A stretch of DNA of 48,535 bases. It comes from Thiotrichaceae bacterium (GTDB taxonomy: Bacteria > Pseudomonadota > Gammaproteobacteria > Beggiatoales > Beggiatoaceae). The notes below the pieces were generated by a model. That model was not told where the DNA came from. It did not search any database and saw only the letters and a list, made by a program, of their open reading frames with translations. The stretch's first letter is position 1, and every line of letters begins with the position of its first letter. The stretch covers positions 1 to 48,535 of the forward strand of contig JAABRD010000038.1 in assembly GCA_011391085.1 (NCBI GenBank), in the 5' to 3' direction. Positions 32,901-39,701 of the stretch are shown here, one piece after another. Both the position numbers and the translations under genes were made by a program.

Positions 32901-33640
32901 CCTTGATTGATTTTACGGGCACTGAAGCTCGTCTGCGTAACTCCTCCCACAACGTCGCCGACCGAACTCTGATGGCTTACGCCGCCGCTAGTTTGATTGC
33001 CTTAAAGGATTGGCAACGTGGTCTCCGTCTGGCTAACCAAGTTACTCGTCAATTCAATGCCCAAGGTCGGCTATATTCTACGGTGGACTCGGCAGCCGCG
33101 TTGGCGTTATTGCAACAACTCAAACTGGCCAACGTTGCTATGGGGACGGGACAAGTGCGGGTTAACTCCAAGGCGATGACTCTGGAAGACGCGTTAACTT
33201 TAGCTGAACCAGTGACTTCGGTGGAAGTGGTAGAGGGAGTGGCCGCCGTGGAAGTCACTTATCTGCATATCGAAGATTGGGAATCTTTTGGGCAACCGTT
33301 TCCTATCACGGTGGACTTTCGGGAGACGGATTCGGCTGGTAAACAGAAGAAACGTTTTGCCTTGGGCAACCGCCTCACGTTACACATTACTTTACCCCAA
33401 GGTTATCGCCTCGGTGACCTCGCCCATATCGTCCTGCCCCCTTGTTTATCGGCGATTGAAGGCGGTGCCAAAGTCAAACGTTTTACGCTGGACTTTGCCG
33501 GCCGGAACCAATTGCGGATTCCATTGCTAGTGACTTCTAAACTACAAGGTACTCAACATTTTGCCGTCTGTGTGCGCAATATGTTTGAGGAGGAACGGGC
33601 TTCTAGTACGGGGTTGTTGACGGTGAGTAGCGATACTTAG
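29963..33640 (+). CDS. Alpha-2-macroglobulin-like protein with inserted PilB/GspE N-terminal domain
   Basis: 1225 residues. The first 460 resemble macroglobulin (MG) domains (VSNRDLYRAERDPVHLFIAV, LKPRDNLVIRLGCEG, VLVCVRDARLTATEMPAVS). A Pro7 linker follows at 467-473. Residues about 475-622 are unmistakably the N-terminal domain of type IV pilus ATPase PilB: VPFVSYVVKQKLVNSRDVAI, LIRKHNALPIFERGKRLFVA and SDPTNLSALDEIKFHT. After an acidic DDDDSE the macroglobulin resumes (FPEMLFYGLVPV; TTWVVETFALRHGDWAQA, the A2M signature). A thioester-like CCEQ (843-846; family CGEQ) sits in a helical thioester domain, and a receptor-binding-like C-terminus ends it. No Walker motifs of the pilus ATPase are present. 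No signal peptide or lipobox is seen at the N-terminus, odd for a family that normally works outside the cytoplasm. A ribosome site is weak. Confidence 0.85.
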   Translation: MNYPYQITIVDSQRLQNSNEDIQFGHYFVFRQVQNKPQGRLARLYSGKRHQEVLPLVNESVLMVGEEVMVTLLPRPLEQVTCLVSNRDLYRAERDPVHLFIAVPKPPADLRLQVTWNGTSFCHRVVTLQESVAIETFALLLPGHYTAQLTSGTQRLGLPVNFTVAEYQLAPLTGRLVSHQLDRDSQDLWFELAVDSYQQPFAEKLIVELIEEGKAIARIGLLPVTAGQYTGGLPLSGEKALRLRLIAAEDPDKIAEVVIPGSRKQERQVSVISELGQEFLFAMMPEAQAIPLRGGYLTKGEEFFASPLLVEEIVTNHRLLQVKDNVEALALVNLDLITGDYSTQLIGNVSAGTTIKVASTGTMSMTFAGGFVDGEPFEAYTTFIQPTHFNLSLDAPRTLKPRDNLVIRLGCEGVSETVPVLVCVRDARLTATEMPAVSLGASAKRNIDAAIADMNEWSFVGWQELAPPPPPPPSRRGVTLARLLVAHELLKPEEAKEAFDQSVKDRVPFVSYVVKQKLVNSRDVAITVAEEFDVPLVDIESIDLDSDTIKKISELLIRKHNALPIFERGKRLFVAVSDPTNLSALDEIKFHTNMNIEFVMVEEDKLAKVIERALEVFDTSMYDLSDDDDSECVKPAPPQTCTEFPEMLFYGLVPVTGTAHDLVLPVGEALTTWVVETFALRHGDWAQARTTVVVDQPVRIDLEVPPAVYPQDNVVGRLHVVTSSGTARLRLHCDGQPVELRSGQLTLCNPDSIVTPAELEFSVTPGHYQATVEDLHTHDTDSIETTVQEPTKVKSYRKALHLLQSGETVTLDSAKAVTLRLLPTLDTPFKALITATADYGHLCCEQTAAKILAATFMYLTASEDPPRRQAEQIIIMGIAREQKMFRPGRGFIMYPDGDYFSEHYSKYAVFYLWRLQPLEALSDLSSSLRQAVQEGLVMANQVAVVHQLQRIPDRIVRIEDAYTLATLQKMPEAIYQFIDTLIDFTGTEARLRNSSHNVADRTLMAYAAASLIALKDWQRGLRLANQVTRQFNAQGRLYSTVDSAAALALLQQLKLANVAMGTGQVRVNSKAMTLEDALTLAEPVTSVEVVEGVAAVEVTYLHIEDWESFGQPFPITVDFRETDSAGKQKKRFALGNRLTLHITLPQGYRLGDLAHIVLPPCLSAIEGGAKVKRFTLDFAGRNQLRIPLLVTSKLQGTQHFAVCVRNMFEEERASSTGLLTVSSDT

Positions 33641-33653
33641 GTGGTAGTAAGCT

Positions 33654-33740
33654 GTAGGGTGGGCAAGTGTTTATTTGCCCACCGACCTCTAACTCAACTC
33701 TTCAAGGTGGTAGGCAACGATAAACCGGTTGCCCACCCTA
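33654..33740. repeat. Family D element
   Basis: Starts GTAGGGTGGGCAAGTGTTTA and ends GTTGCCCACCCTA, with CTCTAACTCAACTCTTCAA inside. It begins 13 bases after the macroglobulin stop codon. Near-identical copies at 34242-34330 and 36617-36703; partial copies at 35009-35047 and 36528-36560. Confidence 0.85.
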
Positions 33741-33762
33741 TTGGGCTGAAGAGTTTGCCCTT

Positions 33763-33837
33763 GGAGTACGGAATTTATTCCGACCCTTGAAACGGAATTT
33801 ATTCCGACCCTTGAAACGGAATAAATTCCGGACTCCA
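33763..33837. repeat. CGGAATTTATTCC minisatellite
   Basis: Three near-identical units of ACGGAATTTATTCCGACCCT type, each internally palindromic, bounded by GGAGT and ACTCC. The remaining 33841-33959 holds a half family A end and no gene. Confidence 0.75.
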
Positions 33838-33959
33838 AATTCGCTGCCGCCGGCAGACCAGAGTCATCACCCACATTTCAGCACTACCGAAAAATGGTGC
33901 GTAGGACGCACCCTACTAAGCTGATAAAACCTTACCATTCATTGCAGGAGAGATAAACC

Positions 33960-34211
33960 ATGTTATCCATTACCGAAACCCAATTTCAACAACATTGGCC
34001 ACAAGCGATTAAGCAGTGTTTAGAAGCACACGACATCTTGCAAGTGATTCGTGACCAGGGAGACGGCTTCATCGTTCTCAGTACCCAAGATTGGCGTGCC
34101 ATTGAAGAAACACTGTATTTGAATCAATTTGCGGGGCTGGTAGAAAGTATTCAACAAGCCCATCAAGAACCTTTAGAACAAGGCATCCCGTTAGAGGAAT
34201 TAGACTGGTGA
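33960..34211 (+). CDS. Phd/YefM-like antitoxin, orphan
   Basis: 83 residues: MLSITETQFQQHWPQAIKQC, then FIVLSTQDWRAIEETLYLNQ and a C-terminal GLVESIQQAHQEPLEQGI...LDW. The LSxxDWxxxEETLYL and ESI...LDW elements are typical of YefM/Phd antitoxins. AGGAGAG precedes the ATG. No RelE/YoeB or Doc toxin follows; instead, family D elements lie on both sides (33654-33740 and 34242-34330). Probably a solitary antitoxin or an autoregulator left over from a lost pair. Confidence 0.75.
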   Translation: MLSITETQFQQHWPQAIKQCLEAHDILQVIRDQGDGFIVLSTQDWRAIEETLYLNQFAGLVESIQQAHQEPLEQGIPLEELDW

Positions 34212-34241
34212 ATTGGCGAATCACTTTAAGTCGTCAAGTCT

Positions 34242-34330
34242 GTAGGGTGGGCAAGTGTTTATTTGCCCACCAACCTCTAACTCAACTCTTCAAAGAGGTG
34301 GGCAACGAGAAACCTGTTGTCCACCCTACT
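34242..34330. repeat. Family D element
   Basis: Same ends and inner sequence as 33654-33740, same orientation. It lies between the antitoxin-like gene and the phosphatase, so the phosphatase leader is only 25 bases long after it. Confidence 0.85.
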
Positions 34331-34355
34331 AGCCAAACCATTACTAAATCTCACC

Positions 34356-34868
34356 ATGGTTAACCAAAAACTATTTAAACTGCGAATTACTGGCCTAAGT
34401 GACGTTGCCCAACTTTCTAAACATTGGGCGACACACATTGTCAGCATCCTAAATACCAATTGGGCTAAGAAGATAGAGGGTGTCAGTCTCCTTGGTGAAT
34501 TACTGATTCCCTCGCCGTCTCCTGGACTCTTTCTGCATAGGTGCTATTTTGACGATGTGATTCCAGAAGATGATTTGGGATTAGTCCCAGCGACGTTGGA
34601 AGATATACAAACTATCTTAAATTTCAGCGAAACCTTAACGGCTAACGATAACTTATTAGTACATTGCAGTGCCGGCATTTCCCGTTCTACCGCGGTGGCT
34701 TGTGGCATTCTCTGTCAACATGGACTCTCTCCTCAACAGGCACTTGAAACGGTTTGCTTGATCCGTAAACGCGCATCTCCCAATGCACATATCATTTCCC
34801 TCATGGACGACGCTTTAAAACTAAGAGGGTTGTTAAAGCACACCTACACGACGTTCGAGTTTTGGTAG
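34356..34868 (+). CDS. Dual-specificity / tyrosine phosphatase family protein
   Basis: 170 residues from the ATG at 34356 (the open frame begins 13 codons earlier at a TTG inside the family D end). The P-loop is LVHCSAGISRSTAVACGIL, i.e. HCxAGxSRS with nucleophilic Cys and invariant Arg. The likely general-acid region is DDVIPEDD before it. The C-terminal RKRASPNAHIISLMDDAL matches bacterial DSP-like proteins. It should remove phosphate from tyrosine, serine or other phosphorylated substrates; target unknown. The stop codon overlaps the start of a repeat element at 34864, so the last codon or two come from repeat sequence. Confidence 0.87.
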   Translation: MVNQKLFKLRITGLSDVAQLSKHWATHIVSILNTNWAKKIEGVSLLGELLIPSPSPGLFLHRCYFDDVIPEDDLGLVPATLEDIQTILNFSETLTANDNLLVHCSAGISRSTAVACGILCQHGLSPQQALETVCLIRKRASPNAHIISLMDDALKLRGLLKHTYTTFEFW

Positions 34869-34979
34869 TGATGCAATGTGGGTGATATTCATAGAGTTGC
34901 CCTCACCCCCGGCCCCTCTCCCAGAGGGAGAGGGGCCGGGGGTGAGGGGAAACATATCACCCACATTGCATCACTACCC
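34864..34979. mobile_element. Family A ends around the family B core
   Basis: GGTAGTGATGCAATGTGGGT and its exact complement enclose CCCTCACCCCCGGCCCCTCT and complement, the same G/C-rich palindrome as in family B. It is direct evidence that ends and cores recombine. It overlaps the 3' end of the phosphatase gene. Confidence 0.88.
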
Positions 34980-35095
34980 GAGTTTTTAAGGTAAGTCAAG
35001 TAGTAGCGGTAGGGTGGGCAAGTGTTTATTTGCCCACCAACCTCTCACTACCTGGCTGTAGGGAGTCGGCGCCATCAAGTGGTTTGGTGCCCATT

Positions 35096-36157
35096 TCAGA
35101 GCTTCATTTGCTTCTTTACAGATTTAATGAAGCGTCCGAATGTTCGGTCCTTCTTCCGTTTATCTAGGTACGACAACTCATGGTACTCCGACTCCTTCTT
35201 GAGCTTTATATAGCTTGAATAGCGTTCTTCAGTCAAGGCACCGCTGGTTACTGCGGCTAGGACCGCACAGCCGGGTTCCTGCGTGTGGCCACAATTCGGA
35301 TAGCGACAATTCAGGGAAAGCTGGACGATGTCTTCAAAGCCTTGGTTGACCCCTTCGCTTACACCGAGAAGGCCCAGTTCTCGCATTCCAGGCGTATCAA
35401 TCAACATGGCACCTTGATTAAGAATAATAAGCTGGCGGCGCGTAGTGGTATGTATGCCTTCTCCCGTTCCACTAACGGCCTTGGTGTCAAAAGCGTCTTG
35501 CCCGATCAGGCGGTTGAGGAGTGTGGTTTTGCCAACCCCCGATGAACCGAGTAGACAATATGTTCTTCCCGAAACTAATACCTGCTGGAATTTGTCAAAT
35601 CCGACGCCCGTGATATTGCTGATGGCAAGAACTTTGGCTGTAACGGTGCAAGACGTAATAGTGGCAAGCTTCTGCTCCAGTTCTTCGAGGGCGATCAGGT
35701 CAGTCTTGGTGAGAACCACAATTGGTTCAACCCCCCCATCGGCTGCCATCACCAAGTACCGATCCATTCTCCGCACGTTGAAGTCAAAATGGCACGACTG
35801 GACAATGAAAGCGACATCAATGTTGGCCGCAATCATCTGGAAATCCACCTTTTCACCGGCAAATTTGCGGCGTAGAAAGGTCTTTCTCGGAAACACCTCA
35901 TAAATAATTGCTTCAGTATCGTTATTGTGATATTGCACTGCTACCCAATCGCCTACACACGGCAGGTCCGTCGAAGATTCTAACTGGAAATAGAACTTCC
36001 CGGCGAGTTCAGCCGGGACTTCCTGGGTTTGATTTCTGATGAGGTATGCGCCGCGGTCAACTGCCGATATACGCGCAATGTCCCGGCCATCTTGACGCAA
36101 GTCACTGACATGCGATTGAAACCATTGGTCGAAACCTAGATCACTCAATTTCATCAT
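35096..36157 (-). CDS. rsgA: Ribosome small-subunit maturation GTPase RsgA
   Basis: 353 residues. Circularly permuted GTPase: G4 (VVLTKTDLIAL) comes before G1 (LLGSSGVGKTTLLNRLIG) and G3 (LIDTPGMRELGLL). An OB-fold region lies N-terminal. A zinc knuckle, CRYPNCGHTQEPGCAV, is near residue 290. The basic C-terminus is also typical. RsgA checks late maturation of the 30S subunit decoding centre. Two Met codons open the frame; the first has GGTGA upstream. Confidence 0.95.
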   Translation of the reverse strand: MMKLSDLGFDQWFQSHVSDLRQDGRDIARISAVDRGAYLIRNQTQEVPAELAGKFYFQLESSTDLPCVGDWVAVQYHNNDTEAIIYEVFPRKTFLRRKFAGEKVDFQMIAANIDVAFIVQSCHFDFNVRRMDRYLVMAADGGVEPIVVLTKTDLIALEELEQKLATITSCTVTAKVLAISNITGVGFDKFQQVLVSGRTYCLLGSSGVGKTTLLNRLIGQDAFDTKAVSGTGEGIHTTTRRQLIILNQGAMLIDTPGMRELGLLGVSEGVNQGFEDIVQLSLNCRYPNCGHTQEPGCAVLAAVTSGALTEERYSSYIKLKKESEYHELSYLDKRKKDRTFGRFIKSVKKQMKL

Positions 36158-36357
36158 AATGTTGTCACCGAACCATATTTAGTTGGTTTAAATTAAACAT
36201 TAGATATGAACTATTTATTCATTTTCAAGTCCTCAATTAGAAGGTTTCTAAAATTAATCATACCATACGCTTTTGAAACACCCTCTTAGAAGTATCTGGG
36301 GTAAAGAGTCAACCTAAAATGGCCATTACATCCGAATTGACTGAAACTAGAAATTGG

Positions 36358-36520
36358 GTAGTGATACAATCTGGGTGAAATATCGTGCGGTTTCTCTTCG
36401 TCTTGAACTTTGATTTAGATGATTAAATGAGGGCTATGAAAGGAGGCTTGACTAATCATAGTCCATCTGAAAATCATTCTAATCATAGTTCAGACATTTC
36501 ACCCACATTGCATCACTACC
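36358..36520. repeat. Family A fold-back element
   Basis: Closest to the copy at 104-265 (shares TTCTCTTCGTCTTGAACT and GAAAATCATTCTAATC). Ends GGTAGTGATACAATCTGGGT and CACCCACATTGCATCACTAC. Confidence 0.88.
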
Positions 36521-36616
36521 TAAAATTGTAGGGTGGGCAACTGATTTTTCGTTGCCCACCAAATTCCAAATCTGAATCAAAGGACGTTTATCCACCTTAC
36601 ACGGCTGCCAGTGGCT

Positions 36617-36703
36617 GTAGGGTGGACAAGTGTTGATTTACCCACCGACCTCTAACTCTTCAAAGTGGTGGACAACGATAAGCCGGTTGCCCCCCATCCT
36701 ACT
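36617..36703. repeat. Family D element at a gene end
   Basis: A GTAGGGTGGACAAGTGTTGA start and CCCCATCCTAC end. The stop codon of the CheA-like gene (36707-36709) lies just 4 bases beyond the element. Confidence 0.82.
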
Positions 36704-36706
36704 AGG

Positions 36707-39406
36707 CTAGTTAATAGTTAAAGAGAGTGGTAGGCGAATTTCAAACGAGGTGCCTTGACCCGCTTTAGAATGAATGTGTAAAGTTCCTCTGAGTTTTTTA
36801 ATTTCACAGGTCACCACATCCATTCCGACCCCCCGCCCAGAGAATTGGGTGATTCCCCTTGCCCTACGAAAGTTCATACAGTTCATAAAAAAGCCAGGTT
36901 CTAGGATAAACTGCATGAGTTCATCATCACTAATGACTGTATCAGGCTTTATCATGCCTATTTCTTCGGCGTCCTTACGAATAGCGGGCAAATCCAACCC
37001 CTTCCCATCATCACTGAGTTTAAATATCAGTTCGGTACCCTCTTTGCTGATGTCTAGCGTAATTTGGGCGATGGCGGGTTTGCCGGCTTGTTGACGAGTC
37101 GAAGCGTCTTCAATGCCATGGTGAAACGCATTTCTTAGCATGTGTTCTAGGGCGTTGGCGAGACCGTTAAGGACGGTTCGTTCAAATTCTATGTGTTCAC
37201 CATTGATGATAAAATCTACTGGTTTTCTTTCTTGTCTGGCGGTGAGGTGGACAATGCGTTGGAATCTGGGTGAAATGTGAGAAAAGGATATTATCCGCGT
37301 CCGCCTAGTCGCGTCATGGAGTTCTGCCCCGATTCGCGCTTGTTGTAACAATAAGCTATCCGCCTGCTGGGTCAAGATTTTCAGTGCCTCCTGAATATTG
37401 AGTAGGTCACTGATAATACTCTCTAGCAAACGACGAGACAATTGTTTCATCACCGAAAAGCGGTCTAGTTCTAGGGGGTCAAATTCTTCCTGGTCTATTT
37501 TTATTCCTATAGTACCTTTTAACTGGGAAAGTATTTGTGTGTAATGGAAAAGTATTTGTGCTTCGGTTTCAATCTCTAAGCGCCGCAACTGGTCACGGTC
37601 ACGTAACCGGGCCATGGCTTGTTCCATTTCGGATAAGAGGTTTTTAACCGTACCTTGTTGTTGTTCTAAATGCGCACGGGAGATAGAGAGTTCTCCGACT
37701 AAGTTAGTCAGTTTGTCAATCAGGGCGACTGGTACTCGTATGATGTCTCCCATGTCTTGATTCGGATCGGGTGCAGGCGGAAGCGTGGCTTCGGGTGGCT
37801 TTTCCGCCGCCGGGGCTGGACGTGAAGAAACAGGAGGGGCTTGTAAATTGCCTTTGTCAATCCGATTCGCCCAGTCTAACACGGATTGCAACACTTGCAG
37901 GGCCTCCGGTGGCGCCTCCCCTTGCCCCATCAAAGCGTCCACCATCTGTTCGATGCAATCGGCGGCTTCCACCATGGTATTCGTTAATTCTTTGGGTAGC
38001 ACCACTTTGTGTTGGGTCAGGTATTCCAGAGTGTCTTCTAAATGATGGGCAATGTTAGCAATACCTACGATGCCAAGGCTCCGGGAGGAGCCTTTCAACG
38101 TGTAGGCGATACGTTGGGCCTGTACTATATCTGAGGTTTGCGGATTGCGAATAATACGTTGAATGATTGCGGAAAAATACGAAGCATGTTGAGGCACTTC
38201 TTCTAAGTACGCGGCCAATAATTCACGATTCACATCGCTGGGAATTTTTAACGAAACCTCTTCTGGTTTGGCTTGCGTCGGACGCGAATAGGCAGGTTCC
38301 TCATCAATCGTGCCTTCCTCTGAAACCGGTTGCGTGAGTAGGATAAGTAATTCGTGGGCTTTGTCATCCGCAAGTGGTTGCGCCCATTGGGGTTTCCGCA
38401 AGTGATTTAGCAAAGGGATAACGCTGTCCATGGGCGATTTGAGGTAGGCCAGGACTAAATCAGGCCAGGCTTCTAAAACTTTCTTTGCCTTGGTTCTAGC
38501 GGCTAACTCTCGTTTGCTGAGAAGTTTGACATTGTCAATGAGGAAGGTACAGACATCTTGTAAGCTTTGCAAGCCTAACATTTCGGCGGCGGCATAGAGA
38601 CGTTGAATTAGGTCCTCGTAATTTTCAGCGGCTTTTAAAAATGCGGCTTCCTGGTTATTCAGGGTGGTAAATCTTTGCAATTCTTCAGCTAACGGTTCTT
38701 TCGTCGATTCCAGTTCATCGATAAAAATGCCTAAGACTTCGGCACTGCCCAAGGAAATTTCTTGAGTGACTTCCAGACCTATATCGCCGGGGGAATCACT
38801 GTCTTGGTCGGCCTCCTCCTCACCGGCTAAAGCCTCTACTCCACCAGCCTCTACTCCACCAGCCTCTACTCCATCATCGAATTCACCGGCTAAAGCCTCT
38901 ACTCCACCCTCGGGTTCTAACGTGGTCGAACTGCGAGTCAGTAAGGATAACAGTTGGTGGGCTGTTTCCTCCTCTAAGGGGACTGGCCAGGCACGGTCTT
39001 GCATCATCTGGACGAGACTTTGACTTCCCGTCACAGGTGCTTGCAAATAATCTAAGACCGCCGCCGGCCATTTCTCAAAATACGGTTGTGCCACCCGCTT
39101 GGCGGTAAGTTCTTGGCTTCCAAGCGCGATGACGTTGTCATCGATAAACCTATAAACTTCTTGTAGTCCAACGAGACCCGCCAGTTCCGCGGCGTCATAA
39201 AAGGCTTGGACTTGATCCGTATAGTTTTCGATAGCCTCCAAAAAGGCGAGATTGGTGCTGTCCCTAGTGACACAGACCTCAAGGGCCGCTGATAAACTGT
39301 CTATGGTGTCGATGAGTTGGCCGCGTACCCATTCCAAGATGTCAGGGCTGGCTAAGAAAATGTCTTTCTCATCGGCAGGGGCGAGGATAATTTTTGGGGT
39401 TGGCAT
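36707..39406 (-). CDS. Truncated CheA/ChpA-like histidine kinase with altered Hpt
   Basis: 899 residues. Two N-terminal FimL/Hpt-like copies (about 15-165 and 220-375) are separated by an acidic linker with VEALAG peptides. A true Hpt domain (about 395-500) has AYTLKGSS where AHTLKGSS is expected, so the phospho-accepting His is Tyr435 (TAC; one base from CAC). A Pro-rich linker, the P3 dimerisation helices (DIIRVPVALIDKLTNLVGEL) and an HATPase domain follow, with N box (MLRNAFHHGIED), G1 (SDDGKGLD) and G2 (GRGVGMDVV). The protein stops at RLPLSLTIN, where ChpA/PilL/CheA proteins normally continue into a CheW-like domain and often receivers. A family D repeat begins 4 bases past the stop. Probably non-functional as a phosphorelay kinase, or it acts on another protein. 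Confidence 0.85.
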   Translation of the reverse strand: MPTPKIILAPADEKDIFLASPDILEWVRGQLIDTIDSLSAALEVCVTRDSTNLAFLEAIENYTDQVQAFYDAAELAGLVGLQEVYRFIDDNVIALGSQELTAKRVAQPYFEKWPAAVLDYLQAPVTGSQSLVQMMQDRAWPVPLEEETAHQLLSLLTRSSTTLEPEGGVEALAGEFDDGVEAGGVEAGGVEALAGEEEADQDSDSPGDIGLEVTQEISLGSAEVLGIFIDELESTKEPLAEELQRFTTLNNQEAAFLKAAENYEDLIQRLYAAAEMLGLQSLQDVCTFLIDNVKLLSKRELAARTKAKKVLEAWPDLVLAYLKSPMDSVIPLLNHLRKPQWAQPLADDKAHELLILLTQPVSEEGTIDEEPAYSRPTQAKPEEVSLKIPSDVNRELLAAYLEEVPQHASYFSAIIQRIIRNPQTSDIVQAQRIAYTLKGSSRSLGIVGIANIAHHLEDTLEYLTQHKVVLPKELTNTMVEAADCIEQMVDALMGQGEAPPEALQVLQSVLDWANRIDKGNLQAPPVSSRPAPAAEKPPEATLPPAPDPNQDMGDIIRVPVALIDKLTNLVGELSISRAHLEQQQGTVKNLLSEMEQAMARLRDRDQLRRLEIETEAQILFHYTQILSQLKGTIGIKIDQEEFDPLELDRFSVMKQLSRRLLESIISDLLNIQEALKILTQQADSLLLQQARIGAELHDATRRTRIISFSHISPRFQRIVHLTARQERKPVDFIINGEHIEFERTVLNGLANALEHMLRNAFHHGIEDASTRQQAGKPAIAQITLDISKEGTELIFKLSDDGKGLDLPAIRKDAEEIGMIKPDTVISDDELMQFILEPGFFMNCMNFRRARGITQFSGRGVGMDVVTCEIKKLRGTLHIHSKAGQGTSFEIRLPLSLTIN
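38815..38912 (-). repeat. 20-mer-derived coding repeats in the CheA-like gene
   Basis: Read on the minus strand GGAGTAGAGGCTTTAGCCGG occurs twice, with two shorter GGAGTAGAGGCTGGT units between. They encode GVEALAGE, GVEAGGVEAG and GVEALAGE in the linker between the two Hpt-like copies. Confidence 0.85.
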
Positions 39407-39530
39407 AATTGTTTACCTGTGGATAACGTTCTAAATAGTTAGAATGAGTGTTATTAATCGAGGTTCATATTATAACATAGAGCGTCAAGTGGTGACTAGA
39501 ACTCGATGTTCAAGTTTTTCTTTAGCCGGT

Positions 39531-39690
39531 CCGGGCGGGACTAGAGGCTTCAGCCGGGGACTGTCCCCCGCGATTTCAATTATCTTCTGCCCCCACCGGC
39601 TAAAGCCTCTAGTCCACCTGTCAGTTAATTTAGGGCATTTATTTCTTAACTGAATGGCATTGAAGCTAAAGCCTCTACTCCAACCATGAC
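39531..39690. repeat. Composite 20-mer inverted-repeat region
   Basis: A direct 20-mer (about 39538-39556), an inverted copy (39595-39614), then TTAACTGAATGGCATTGAAG and a further inverted copy near 39660-39680. The AATGGCATT segment also flanks the copies at 26870 and 41979-42135, so it seems part of a larger element. It fills the gap between the CheA-like gene and rlmKL. Confidence 0.7.
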
Positions 39691-39701
39691 GGGCAATATT
39701 C

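Larger units (their letters stand above)
36158..36706. other. Gene-free gap made largely of repeats
   Basis: A 200-base AT-rich leader of rsgA, one family A fold-back (36358-36520), a small GTGGGCAAC/GTTGCCCAC hairpin (36528-36560) and a full family D copy (36617-36703). No gene is seen. Confidence 0.8.

Noticed and set aside
33689-33874. Minus-strand frame of 61 codons with repeated SRVGINSV
   Set aside because: It is the translation of the CGGAATTTATTCC minisatellite and a family D element; no start signal.
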